From NCBI GenBank assembly GCA_002314805.1, contig DCHJ01000081.1, forward strand, positions 1 to 6,554: DNA of 6,554 nucleotides. Reading direction: 5' to 3'. Source of the stretch: Lachnospiraceae bacterium UBA1755. GTDB taxonomy: Bacteria > Bacillota > Clostridia > Lachnospirales > Lachnospiraceae. The notes below the pieces were generated by a model that was not told the origin of the DNA, did not search any database, and saw nothing but the letters and a program-made list of their open reading frames with translations. Positions within the stretch are counted from its first letter, which is position 1. Each line of letters opens with the position of its first letter. Positions 1 through 5,268 of this stretch are shown here, in pieces. A program made the position numbers and the translations under genes.

Positions 1-867
1 AAGGAAAGAGAGATAAAAAACTGGTACGCTTCCTATCAGTTTGGAGAAAGTGAAGTTTATTCGCCATGGTCTGTAATGAATTACTTCAATGACGAGTGCA
101 GACCGCTTGCATTCTGGGAGATGACCGGAAATAACGATATCATCAATGCTTTTCTTGATAAGGCAGATCTTGATATGCTGGAGAAGCTTGAAATAATGAT
201 GCAGAACAGGACTATAACAGCGCGGATAGATATCAATACCATAACAGGTGATAATGATGAGGACCCCAGCGCACTGTACAGTTATATGGTGGCATCGGGG
301 TATTTTAAAGCGGTACGGGCTGATCTTCAGTTTGACGGTGATTATATGTGCGAGCTTACGATCCCTAACCGCGAGATATCATTCATGTTCGGAAAGAAGA
401 TACTTGTACAGTTTGAGCCGATCATCCCCAAGGCAACGGCAATGAGTGTACGTGAAGCTATTTATCGTGCTGACACAGAGGCATTGCGAAGACATATATA
501 CAACCTGATCGTCCAGACTATAGGCTTTAATTCACCGGAATCAGACAGAATATTCTATCATGGACTGGTGCTGGGACTCTGTTCGATGCTGGGCAGCCGT
601 TATCATGTTGTCACCGGGATAGAACAGGAAACAGGCAATTTCAGCATCGAGATGATGCCGCTGGAGGTAAGACTGCCGGGGATACTGATCCAGACGAAGC
701 GTGTAAACGGAGGCAGCCCGGAACAGCTGGAGGCGCTTGCCAGATTTGCCTGCAAGCAGATATCCAACCGTCAGTACGAGACAGAAAGCAAGGCACGTTA
801 TATGCAGCAGGCATTAAAATACGGGGTGGCATTCACCGGTACCGCAATAAGGATCGTGGCTGAGTAG
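1..867 (+). CDS. AAA-ATPase-like / PD-(D/E)XK (DUF1703-type) protein, 5'-truncated by the window
   Basis: The frame is open from base 1 with no stop, so the gene begins upstream; the ATG at 76 is internal, because the 25 codons before it read as family sequence (WYASYQFG, then VYSPWSV). The visible part is the end of the AAA-ATPase-like region (typical family wording is WYxGYxFG...VYNPWSV...FWxxTxxN; here FWEMTGNN), a linker with ALYSYMVASGYF, and the C-terminal PD-(D/E)XK-type domain (FYHGLVLGLCSMLGSRYHV). These proteins are numerous in Lachnospiraceae and Bacteroidetes and are of uncertain function; a nuclease or defence/toxin-like role is only suggested. Oddly, the expected catalytic Asp of the GRxD strand is Ser (codon 643-645, NFSIEMMP) and the ExK motif reads Q-T-K (691-699), so nuclease activity is doubtful. 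The ATP-binding Walker region lies outside the window. No T-rich terminator follows the stop on this strand. Confidence 0.9.
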   Translation, partial: KEREIKNWYASYQFGESEVYSPWSVMNYFNDECRPLAFWEMTGNNDIINAFLDKADLDMLEKLEIMMQNRTITARIDINTITGDNDEDPSALYSYMVASGYFKAVRADLQFDGDYMCELTIPNREISFMFGKKILVQFEPIIPKATAMSVREAIYRADTEALRRHIYNLIVQTIGFNSPESDRIFYHGLVLGLCSMLGSRYHVVTGIEQETGNFSIEMMPLEVRLPGILIQTKRVNGGSPEQLEALARFACKQISNRQYETESKARYMQQALKYGVAFTGTAIRIVAE

Positions 868-916
868 ACGGACAGCCGGGGATACGGCAGGGTGCACGCA
901 GGCTTTGAGGGACTGT

Positions 917-954
917 ATAAAAAACAGCACCCCGGCAGAATAACCGGAGTGCTG
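917..954 (-). terminator. Rho-independent terminator of fba
   Basis: Read on the minus strand, an 11-bp stem (arms 944-954 and 925-935, 8-base loop 936-943) is followed directly by six T (complement of A 919-924). The only imperfect position is a C-A mismatch when read on the plus strand but a U-G wobble in minus-strand RNA. There is no T run on the other side, so it acts for the minus-strand gene only. It sits 20 bases past the fba stop. Confidence 0.88.
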
Positions 955-973
955 GATGATATCAGAGCTGTGA

Positions 974-1948
974 TCAGAATTCAGCCTTGCCTGCGCAGCC
1001 AAGTACATCAACAAGCTTATGGCGAACCATTTCCTTGATGTTGGCACGTGCCGGCTTTAAGTACTCACGAGGATCAAACTTGTCAGGATGCTCATTGTAG
1101 AACTGACGGATTGAACCTGTCATAACGAGACGAATATCTGAATCGATGTTGATCTTGCAAACTGCAGATTCTGCTGCCTTGCGGAGCTGCTCCTCAGGAA
1201 CACCGACTGCATCAGGCATCTTGCCGCCGTTATCATTGATGATCTTGACCCACTCCTGCGGAACTGATGAAGATCCGTGAAGAACGATCGGGAAGCCCGG
1301 AAGTCTCTTAACTACTTCGTCAAGGATGTCAAAACGAAGTGGAGGCGGCATAAGGATGCCCTGCTCGTTGCGTGTGCACTGCTCCGGCTTGAACTTGTAA
1401 GCGCCATGGCTTGTACCGATAGCGATAGCGAGTGAATCACAGCCTGTAGCGTTAACGAATTCCTCAACGTCTTCAGGTCTTGTGTATGAAGAATCCTCTG
1501 CAGCAACCTGAACATCATCCTCAACACCTGAGAGTGTGCCAAGCTCAGCCTCAACTACTGCACCATGTGCATGAGCATATTCAACGACCTTTTTGGTCTC
1601 AGCGATATTCTCAGCGAAGGGCTTTGATGAGCAGTCGATCATAACTGATGTGAAGCCGTCGTCAACGCAGGCCTTGCAGATCTCGAAATCTGAGCCGTGG
1701 TCAAGGTGGAGGCAGATCGGAAGCTCCGGATAGCACTCAAGAGCTGACTTAACGAGGTTTACAAGGTAATGGCTGTTAGCGTAAGCACGAGCGCCCTTTG
1801 AAACCTGGAGGATAACCGGAGCCTTCTCCTCGTAGCAGGCCTCTGTGATACCCTGGATGATCTCCATGTTGTTAACGTTGAAAGCACCGATTGCGTAGCC
1901 GCCGTTGTATGCCTTCTCAAACATTTCTTTAGATGTTACTAATGGCAT
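974..1948 (-). CDS. fba: Class II fructose-1,6-bisphosphate aldolase (class IIB, Giardia-type)
   Basis: This cytosolic zinc enzyme reversibly cleaves fructose-1,6-bisphosphate to dihydroxyacetone phosphate and glyceraldehyde-3-phosphate in glycolysis/gluconeogenesis. The 324-residue length is close to the ~320 residues of the long class IIB form. Visible motifs: N-terminal GAFNVNN (21-27); LHLDHGSD (80-87) with the catalytic Asp83 and zinc ligand His84; VEAELGTLSG (132-141); GTSHGAYKF (178-186) with a zinc His181; IVLHGSSS (221-228) with a third zinc His224; and KINIDSDIR, which binds substrate phosphate. All expected catalytic residues are present, so it should be active. The start is fixed by a GGAAGGAG ribosome site 7 bases upstream of the ATG. 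The gene has its own promoter and terminator, is monocistronic, converges on the gene to its left and is divergent from the fusion gene to its right. Confidence 0.97.
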   Translation of the reverse strand: MPLVTSKEMFEKAYNGGYAIGAFNVNNMEIIQGITEACYEEKAPVILQVSKGARAYANSHYLVNLVKSALECYPELPICLHLDHGSDFEICKACVDDGFTSVMIDCSSKPFAENIAETKKVVEYAHAHGAVVEAELGTLSGVEDDVQVAAEDSSYTRPEDVEEFVNATGCDSLAIAIGTSHGAYKFKPEQCTRNEQGILMPPPLRFDILDEVVKRLPGFPIVLHGSSSVPQEWVKIINDNGGKMPDAVGVPEEQLRKAAESAVCKINIDSDIRLVMTGSIRQFYNEHPDKFDPREYLKPARANIKEMVRHKLVDVLGCAGKAEF

Positions 1949-1955
1949 GATATAT

Positions 1956-1963
1956 CTCCTTCC
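1956..1963 (-). promoter_or_regulatory. Ribosome binding site of fba
   Basis: On the minus strand GGAAGGAG lies 7 bases before the ATG (1946-1948). It is a strong match to the Shine-Dalgarno consensus and decides the start codon. Confidence 0.9.
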
Positions 1964-2003
1964 AAAAAATATTTAAAAATGATACTTTATAATCCGAAAA
2001 AGT

Positions 2004-2031
2004 ATTATAACACAAAGGAATAAATAATCAA
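2004..2031 (-). promoter_or_regulatory. fba promoter with extended -10
   Basis: On the minus strand, TTGATT (-35, complement of 2026-2031) is separated by 16 bases from a perfect TATAAT (-10, complement of 2004-2009). The -10 is preceded by TGT, which gives a TGn extended -10. Transcription should begin near 1997, leaving a leader of about 49 bases. A 7-bp inverted repeat, ATACTTT (1982-1988) and AAAGTAT (1999-2005), overlaps the -10 edge and predicted start and could be an operator; that is inference. Confidence 0.8.
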
Positions 2032-2038
2032 AGGAAAC

Positions 2039-2134
2039 TGATTCATTATCTGATCCAATATCTGATTCAATATCTGATCCAATATCTGATTCAATATCTG
2101 ATTCGATATCTGATTCAATATCTGATTCGATATC
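2039..2134. repeat. Eight tandem 12-bp units, consensus TGATYCRATATC
   Basis: Eight contiguous 12-base units fill this stretch. Unit 1 is TGATTCATTATC; units 2 and 4 are TGATCCAATATC; units 3, 5 and 7 are TGATTCAATATC; units 6 and 8 are TGATTCGATATC. The alternation of variants points to amplification in 24-bp pairs. The array begins 7 bases upstream of the fba -35 box and lies between two divergent genes. It is not convincingly coding: the frame open across it (Ser-Asp-Ser/Pro-Ile repeats) has no start codon after the upstream stop at 2025-2027 and ends soon after the array. There are no spacers, so it is not a CRISPR array. Confidence 0.95.
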
Positions 2135-2162
2135 TGGCAGAAATATATGTCAGGTCCGTGGC

Positions 2163-2196
2163 AGATATACAGATATATAGATATATAGATATATAG
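2163..2196. repeat. Short 8-bp tandem repeat AGATATAT
   Basis: One AGATATAC (2163-2170) is followed by three exact AGATATAT units (2171-2194) and a trailing AG. The word AGATAT is the reverse complement of ATATCT, which recurs at every unit junction of the 12-bp array to the left; for example ATATCTG at 2130-2136 can pair with CAGATAT at 2162-2168. A transcript or single strand across both arrays could therefore fold back. Confidence 0.9.
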
Positions 2197-2244
2197 GAAA
2201 CCGCTGTTTGAAATGAAATGTATTACGATACTTCGGCAGAAGCC

Positions 2245-2273
2245 TTGATTTTATACATTTGAGAAGATAGCAT
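2245..2273 (+). promoter_or_regulatory. Possible weak promoter of the fusion gene
   Basis: TTGATT (2245-2250) and TAGCAT (2268-2273) are 17 bases apart and would start transcription near 2280, about 45 bases before the start codon. The -10 box matches only 4 of 6 consensus bases. CATAAT at 2271-2276 is an alternative -10 with a spacing that fits this -35 poorly. This is the best candidate in the gap but it is not secure. Confidence 0.35.
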
Positions 2274-2325
2274 AATGGAATTGTTACATAAATCAGTATT
2301 TCCGGAGAAAAGACGGTGAAAGCAT

Positions 2326-3852
2326 ATGAAAGCAATAATCATGGCAGGAGGAAAAGGCACCAGAGTTGCCGGCCTGACTAAAAACCAGATACCAAAGCCC
2401 ATGCTGCGTATAGGCGGCAGACCCATACTGGAGTGGCAGCTGCTCCAGATGAAAAAATACGGCATAACCGAAGTGACGATGGTCACAGGATATCTCGGAG
2501 AGGTGATCAGGGATTATTTCGGTGACGGCAGCAGCCTGGGGATGCATATCGGCTACATAGAGGAGAAGGAACCTCTCGGCACCGCCGGAGCACTGTATTA
2601 TTTCAGGGAAAGCCGCAGTGGAGTATTGGGAGTGGCAGGCACCGGTGCACCCCCGGGAACTGAAGATATGCCGGGATGCGGTGCTCCCTCAGACACCAAT
2701 GCTGCTAAGCTATGCAGCGCTCACTCAGATACCAATGCTGCTAAGCTATGCAGCGCTTCTTCAGATACCAATGCTGCTAAGTTATGCGGTGCTTTTTCAG
2801 AGACCGCAGCCGAGTCTGCCTGCACCGCAACGTCAGGAAATGCGGGTGCGCAGGACGGGTATTTCTTCTGTATGGGAGATATATTCTTTGATTATGATAT
2901 CAGCCGTATGAAGAAATTTCATGATGAGAAGGGGGCTTTCATCACACTCCTTGCGCATCCCAACATGCATCCGCAGGACAGTGATCTTGTAGTGGTGGAT
3001 AAAGATAACAGAGTGACTGCCTTTGATTCAAAGCATAATGTGAAGGATTACTGGTTTGATAATCTGGTAAACGCCGGTATCTTCATTTTCACACCCGCAG
3101 TTCCGGAGCTTGTAAAGGAACCGGTCAGGCTCAGTCTGGAGAAGGAGCTTATTGCACCTGTGCTGGGTGAGAAAAAGGTCTATGCCTATGTGACACCGGA
3201 ATATGTCAGGGATGTCGGGACGCCTGACAGGATAGCGGGTGCGCAGGAGGACCTCGGCAGCGGGCTTGTCGCGGCGAGGAATCTTGAGAGAAAGCAGAAG
3301 GCGATCTTCCTGGACAGGGACGGCACCATCAACAGATTTAACGGCTTTGTGGGCAGTCCCGAGGGCTTTACGCTGCTGGATAATGCGGCTGAGGCGATAA
3401 GACGTATCAACCGGTCGGGCTATCTGGCAGTGGTCGTGACCAATCAGCCGGTGATCGCAAGGGGCGAAGCGACGGTGCAGCAGGTGGAGGAGATCCACCG
3501 CAAGCTTAAGACACTGCTGGGCCGGGAAGGCTGCTACATTGATGATATCATCTACTGTCCGCATCACCCTGACAGAGGATTTGAGAGAGAGGTGCCGGAG
3601 CTTAAGATCGACTGCAGCTGCCGCAAACCAAAGACCGGTATGGTGGAAGAGGCGGCGCGCAGATGGAATATCGACCTGGCGCAGTCCTGGGTCATCGGTG
3701 ACGGGACCATCGACATAGAGATGGGACGCAGGGCAGGCTGCCGCACGGTGCTGGTTGAGACCGGTCAGGCCGGGCGGGACGGGAAATGCGAGGTCACACC
3801 GGATCATGAAGCAGAGGATATCCTCGGGGCGGTAAAGTATATACTGGAGTAA
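2326..3852 (+). CDS. Bifunctional sugar-phosphate nucleotidyltransferase (HddC-like) / HAD-IIIA phosphatase (GmhB-like) fusion
   Basis: Residues 1-~315 are an NTP-transferase: MAGGKGTR (6-13) binds the NTP, PKPM (23-26) supplies the conserved Lys, then EPLGTAGAL (82-90), the metal-binding GD (184-185), NAGIF, and DVGTP near the end. Residues ~325-508 are a HAD-IIIA phosphatase of the D-glycero-D-manno-heptose-1,7-bisphosphate 7-phosphatase type: LDRDGT with Asp330 and Asp332, TNQP (372-375), a zinc loop with Cys411, His413, Cys430 and Cys432, and GDGTIDIEMG with Asp459 and Asp463. All key residues are present. Inferred role: phosphatase plus nucleotidylyl transfer, the last two steps to an NDP-heptose or related sugar for surface glycans. 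Substrate and nucleotide cannot be read from sequence. Residues ~98-176 are an extra repeat insertion. The start is supported by GGTGA (2315-2319), 6 bases upstream. No kinase or isomerase gene of the pathway is in view, and no T-rich terminator follows. Confidence 0.9.
   Translation: MKAIIMAGGKGTRVAGLTKNQIPKPMLRIGGRPILEWQLLQMKKYGITEVTMVTGYLGEVIRDYFGDGSSLGMHIGYIEEKEPLGTAGALYYFRESRSGVLGVAGTGAPPGTEDMPGCGAPSDTNAAKLCSAHSDTNAAKLCSASSDTNAAKLCGAFSETAAESACTATSGNAGAQDGYFFCMGDIFFDYDISRMKKFHDEKGAFITLLAHPNMHPQDSDLVVVDKDNRVTAFDSKHNVKDYWFDNLVNAGIFIFTPAVPELVKEPVRLSLEKELIAPVLGEKKVYAYVTPEYVRDVGTPDRIAGAQEDLGSGLVAARNLERKQKAIFLDRDGTINRFNGFVGSPEGFTLLDNAAEAIRRINRSGYLAVVVTNQPVIARGEATVQQVEEIHRKLKTLLGREGCYIDDIIYCPHHPDRGFEREVPELKIDCSCRKPKTGMVEEAARRWNIDLAQSWVIGDGTIDIEMGRRAGCRTVLVETGQAGRDGKCEVTPDHEAEDILGAVKYILE
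2617..2832 (+). repeat. In-frame 36-bp (12-residue) tandem repeat inside the nucleotidyltransferase domain
   Basis: Three near-identical 36-bp units at 2689-2724, 2725-2760 and 2761-2796 encode SDTNAAKLCSAH, then the same with SAS and GAF endings (residues 122-157). Units 1 and 2 differ at 3 of 36 bases, units 2 and 3 at 4. Degenerate units continue on both sides in the same register: residues 98-109 and 110-121 both end in GAP, and residues 158-169 begin SET and keep the Cys. Cysteines fall at 118, 130, 142, 154 and 166, exactly 12 apart. The array lies between the LGTAGAL motif and the metal-binding GD, where I expect only a short linker. Because the unit is a multiple of three, copy-number change keeps the frame. 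Confidence 0.93.
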
Positions 3853-4068
3853 GCTCCGGTTTCGGAGTGCGGCATGATGTATGCGGGGCTGGATGTGTAC
3901 GGGTGTGTCCCGTTTACGGTTATGCCGTTCTGCGGGAGGTGGATACGCGCTAGATGTGTACAGGTGCGTTTATTCTTCGGCTTGAACGTTGAAACTGCTG
4001 ACGAATACGCGCTGGATGTGTACGGGCGCGTTAAAGTGTGGGAGATGTATTTGCCCGTAACGGTTCTA

Positions 4069-4097
4069 TTGCGGACGAGCCGGAGAGATGCTATAAG
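4069..4097 (+). promoter_or_regulatory. Likely promoter of the methyltransferase gene
   Basis: TTGCGG (4069-4074) and TATAAG (4092-4097) are 17 bases apart, and the -10 is preceded by TGC, giving an extended -10. Transcription would start near 4104, leaving a leader of roughly 79 bases. The -10 matches 5 of 6 consensus bases and the -35 only 3 of 6. The -10 falls within the fourth, degraded copy of the repeat in this gap. Confidence 0.5.
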
Positions 4098-4147
4098 TGT
4101 GTATGACGTATAGGGCGGCCGCGCCGGGACGATCAACACTGGTCCTG

Positions 4148-4166
4148 CAGGCAAAAAAATTGCCTG
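4148..4166 (+). promoter_or_regulatory. Leader hairpin just upstream of the methyltransferase ribosome site
   Basis: Perfect 7-bp arms CAGGCAA (4148-4154) and TTGCCTG (4160-4166) enclose five A. The hairpin ends 6 bases before the GGAGG of the next gene, so it could affect ribosome access or leader stability. It has no T run after it, so it is not a terminator. The function is inference. Confidence 0.55.
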
Positions 4167-4172
4167 TGTGTC

Positions 4173-4177
4173 GGAGG
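4173..4177 (+). promoter_or_regulatory. Ribosome binding site that decides the methyltransferase start
   Basis: GGAGG lies 5 bases before the ATG at 4183. An in-frame GTG at 4168 would place this site inside the coding sequence, so the ATG is preferred. Confidence 0.85.
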
Positions 4178-4182
4178 GAAAA

Positions 4183-5094
4183 ATGATAATCGCAGATAAT
4201 TGGAAAGAATATAAGGTACTGGATTCAAGTGAGGGCGAAAAGCTTGAAAAGTGGGGACCGTATGTACTGCTCAGGCCCGATCCACAGGTCATATGGCATA
4301 CACCCAGAAAGCATCCGGACTGGCGCCGGCTCAATGCCCATTATCATCGCAGCAGCAAGGGCGGAGGCGAATGGGAATTCTTTGATCTGCCCAGACAGTG
4401 GCAGATACGATACGAGCTGCCCATCGGCAGGACGCTGACCTTTAATCTTCAGCCCTTCAGCTTTAAGCATACAGGGCTCTTCCCGGAGCAGGCCGCCAAC
4501 TGGGACTGGTTTTCACAGCTCATCGACAGACGGGTGCAGGAGGGACGAGAGGTGCGTGTCCTAAATCTCTTTGCCTACACGGGAGGTGCCACGCTGGCGG
4601 CGGCAGCAGCAGGGGCTAAGGTCACTCACGTGGATGCAAGCAAGGGCATGGTCGGCTGGGCAAAGGAGAATGCTCAGTCTTCAGGGCTTGCGGATGCCCC
4701 GGTCCGCTGGCTGGTCGATGACTGCGTGAAATTTGCAGAGAGGGAGCTGCGCCGAGGAAATACCTATGACGGTATTATCATGGACCCTCCCTCCTATGGA
4801 CGCGGCCCGAAGGGTGAGATATGGAAGATAGAGGATTCCATAGATGCTCTTGTAATGCTATGCGCAAAGCTGCTCAGTGATGATCCGCTGTTTTTCCTGA
4901 TAAACTCATACACCACCGGCTTACAGCCCGGAGTGCTTTCATATATGCTGGAGAGTACAGTGCGCCATGCGCACGGGGGGATCATCACTTCCGATGAGAT
5001 AGGTCTGCCGGTGTACGGTACATCGCTGGTACTCCCCTGCGGAGCGGCAGGACGCTGGCAGAATGACGTTGACAGGGGGACGGTTCTCGTGTAA
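4183..5094 (+). CDS. Class I SAM-dependent methyltransferase (COG1092/RlmI-like family)
   Basis: This 303-residue cytosolic enzyme belongs to the methyltransferase family related to 23S rRNA m5C methyltransferase RlmI; the exact RNA target is not known to me. An N-terminal ~120 residues with FNLQPFSFKHTGLFPEQAANW leads into a Rossmann fold. Visible motifs: the SAM-binding LNLFAYTGGA (127-136), an acidic HVDASKGM with Asp151 at the end of the second strand, DD (179-180), and the catalytic-type DPPSY (201-205) followed by GRGPKGEIWK. The related proteins I remember end near LPCGASGRW; here the chain continues QND and then VDRGTVLV (296-303). Those last eight codons and the TAA coincide exactly with the left arm of a 30-bp palindrome starting at 5068. 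The native stop has evidently been replaced by element sequence; the catalytic core is intact. The start at 4183 is preferred over GTG 4168 because of the GGAGG position. Confidence 0.92.
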   Translation: MIIADNWKEYKVLDSSEGEKLEKWGPYVLLRPDPQVIWHTPRKHPDWRRLNAHYHRSSKGGGEWEFFDLPRQWQIRYELPIGRTLTFNLQPFSFKHTGLFPEQAANWDWFSQLIDRRVQEGREVRVLNLFAYTGGATLAAAAAGAKVTHVDASKGMVGWAKENAQSSGLADAPVRWLVDDCVKFAERELRRGNTYDGIIMDPPSYGRGPKGEIWKIEDSIDALVMLCAKLLSDDPLFFLINSYTTGLQPGVLSYMLESTVRHAHGGIITSDEIGLPVYGTSLVLPCGAAGRWQNDVDRGTVLV

Positions 5095-5150
5095 ACGTTC
5101 GTTTACACGAGAACCGTCCCCCTGTCAACCCCCTGTCAACCCCCTGTCAC
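5068..5150. repeat. Perfect 30-bp-arm palindrome plus 11-bp tandem units (REP/MITE-like element)
   Basis: Arms 5068-5097 and 5100-5129 are perfect inverted repeats with a two-base centre (TT). Each arm contains GACAGGGGGACGGTTCTCG or its complement. On the right side the arm end recurs as three 11-bp direct units, CCCCCTGTCAA at 5118-5128 and 5129-5139 and CCCCCTGTCAC at 5140-5150. No ORF is inside, so it is non-autonomous. From memory, GGGGACGGTTCT words occur as repeats in Firmicutes near Y1/REP-associated tyrosine transposases; that link is not shown here. The RNA hairpin could also end transcription or protect the 3' end of the methyltransferase mRNA, but there is no U tract. Confidence 0.9.
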
Positions 5151-5204
5151 CCCGCCTGCCATTCCGCTTAAGGTTTGCGTAAACTAATATTTAGGTGTTT
5201 GTTA

Positions 5205-5232
5205 TGGACATAGACACAAGATGTGGTAAAAT
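5205..5232 (+). promoter_or_regulatory. Promoter of the cell-wall-binding repeat gene
   Basis: TGGACA (5205-5210, 5 of 6 to TTGACA) and TAAAAT (5227-5232, 5 of 6) are 16 bases apart, and TGG before the -10 makes it an extended -10. The start would be near 5239, with a leader of about 30 bases. The promoter lies to the right of the palindromic element, so the gene can be transcribed independently of the methyltransferase. Confidence 0.65.
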
Positions 5233-5268
5233 GTAGACGTAGATTTGTCACTATTTGAGAGGTGGACG

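Larger units (their letters stand above)
3853..4182. other. Gene-poor 330-base gap with degenerate duplicated repeats
   Basis: No convincing gene is present. The word GCTGGATGTGTACGGG recurs: at 3888, at 3949 (as GCTAGATGTGTACAGG), at 4011, and as a degraded copy at 4090 (GCTATAAGTGTGTATG). A second word, CCCGT..ACGGTT..TGCGG, occurs at about 3909-3935 and 4054-4074, in the same order relative to the first. This suggests an old duplication of a ~120-140 bp block. A 79-codon plus-strand frame (3874-4113, with GGAG at 3864-3867) and a long minus-strand frame are open here, but both are repeat-driven and resemble no family I know. The right part carries the promoter and leader structures listed separately, and a GC-rich palindrome at 4114-4125. 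Confidence 0.75.

Noticed and set aside
868..916. Degenerate copy of the palindromic element after the first gene
   Set aside because: GACAGCCGGGGATACGG faintly resembles GACAGGGGGACGG but has no inverted partner and too many differences.
2039..2134. CRISPR array
   Set aside because: The 12-base units are contiguous with no spacers and no cas genes are nearby.
2028..2176. Coding of a Ser-Asp-Ser-Ile repeat peptide
   Set aside because: One frame is open through the 12-bp array but it has no start codon or ribosome site after the upstream stop.
3028..3807. 259-codon minus-strand open frame
   Set aside because: It lies entirely antisense to the conserved phosphatase and nucleotidyltransferase motifs of the fusion gene; its sequence is typical of a mirror frame and matches no family I know.
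3854..3867. Terminator after the fusion gene
   Set aside because: CTCCG and CGGAG form a 5-bp hairpin with a four-base loop, but no T run follows.
3874..4113. 79-codon plus-strand frame with a GGAG in front
   Set aside because: The spacing to GGAG is plausible, but the product is made of the degenerate duplicated block and looks like no known protein; kept only as a note in the gap entry.
4115..4122. GCGGCCGC (NotI site) as a sign of vector sequence
   Set aside because: It is embedded in native-looking sequence with no vector-like flanks; chance GC-rich palindrome.
3804..4334. 176-codon minus-strand open frame across the gap
   Set aside because: It runs antisense into the methyltransferase gene and its TRPYTSS/THPYTSS similarity is just the DNA repeat read in translation.
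5068..5129. Standard Rho-independent terminator of the methyltransferase gene
   Set aside because: The hairpin is very strong but is followed by C-rich repeats, not T; the long perfect arms and the partial second copy fit a repeat element better, though it may still affect transcription.
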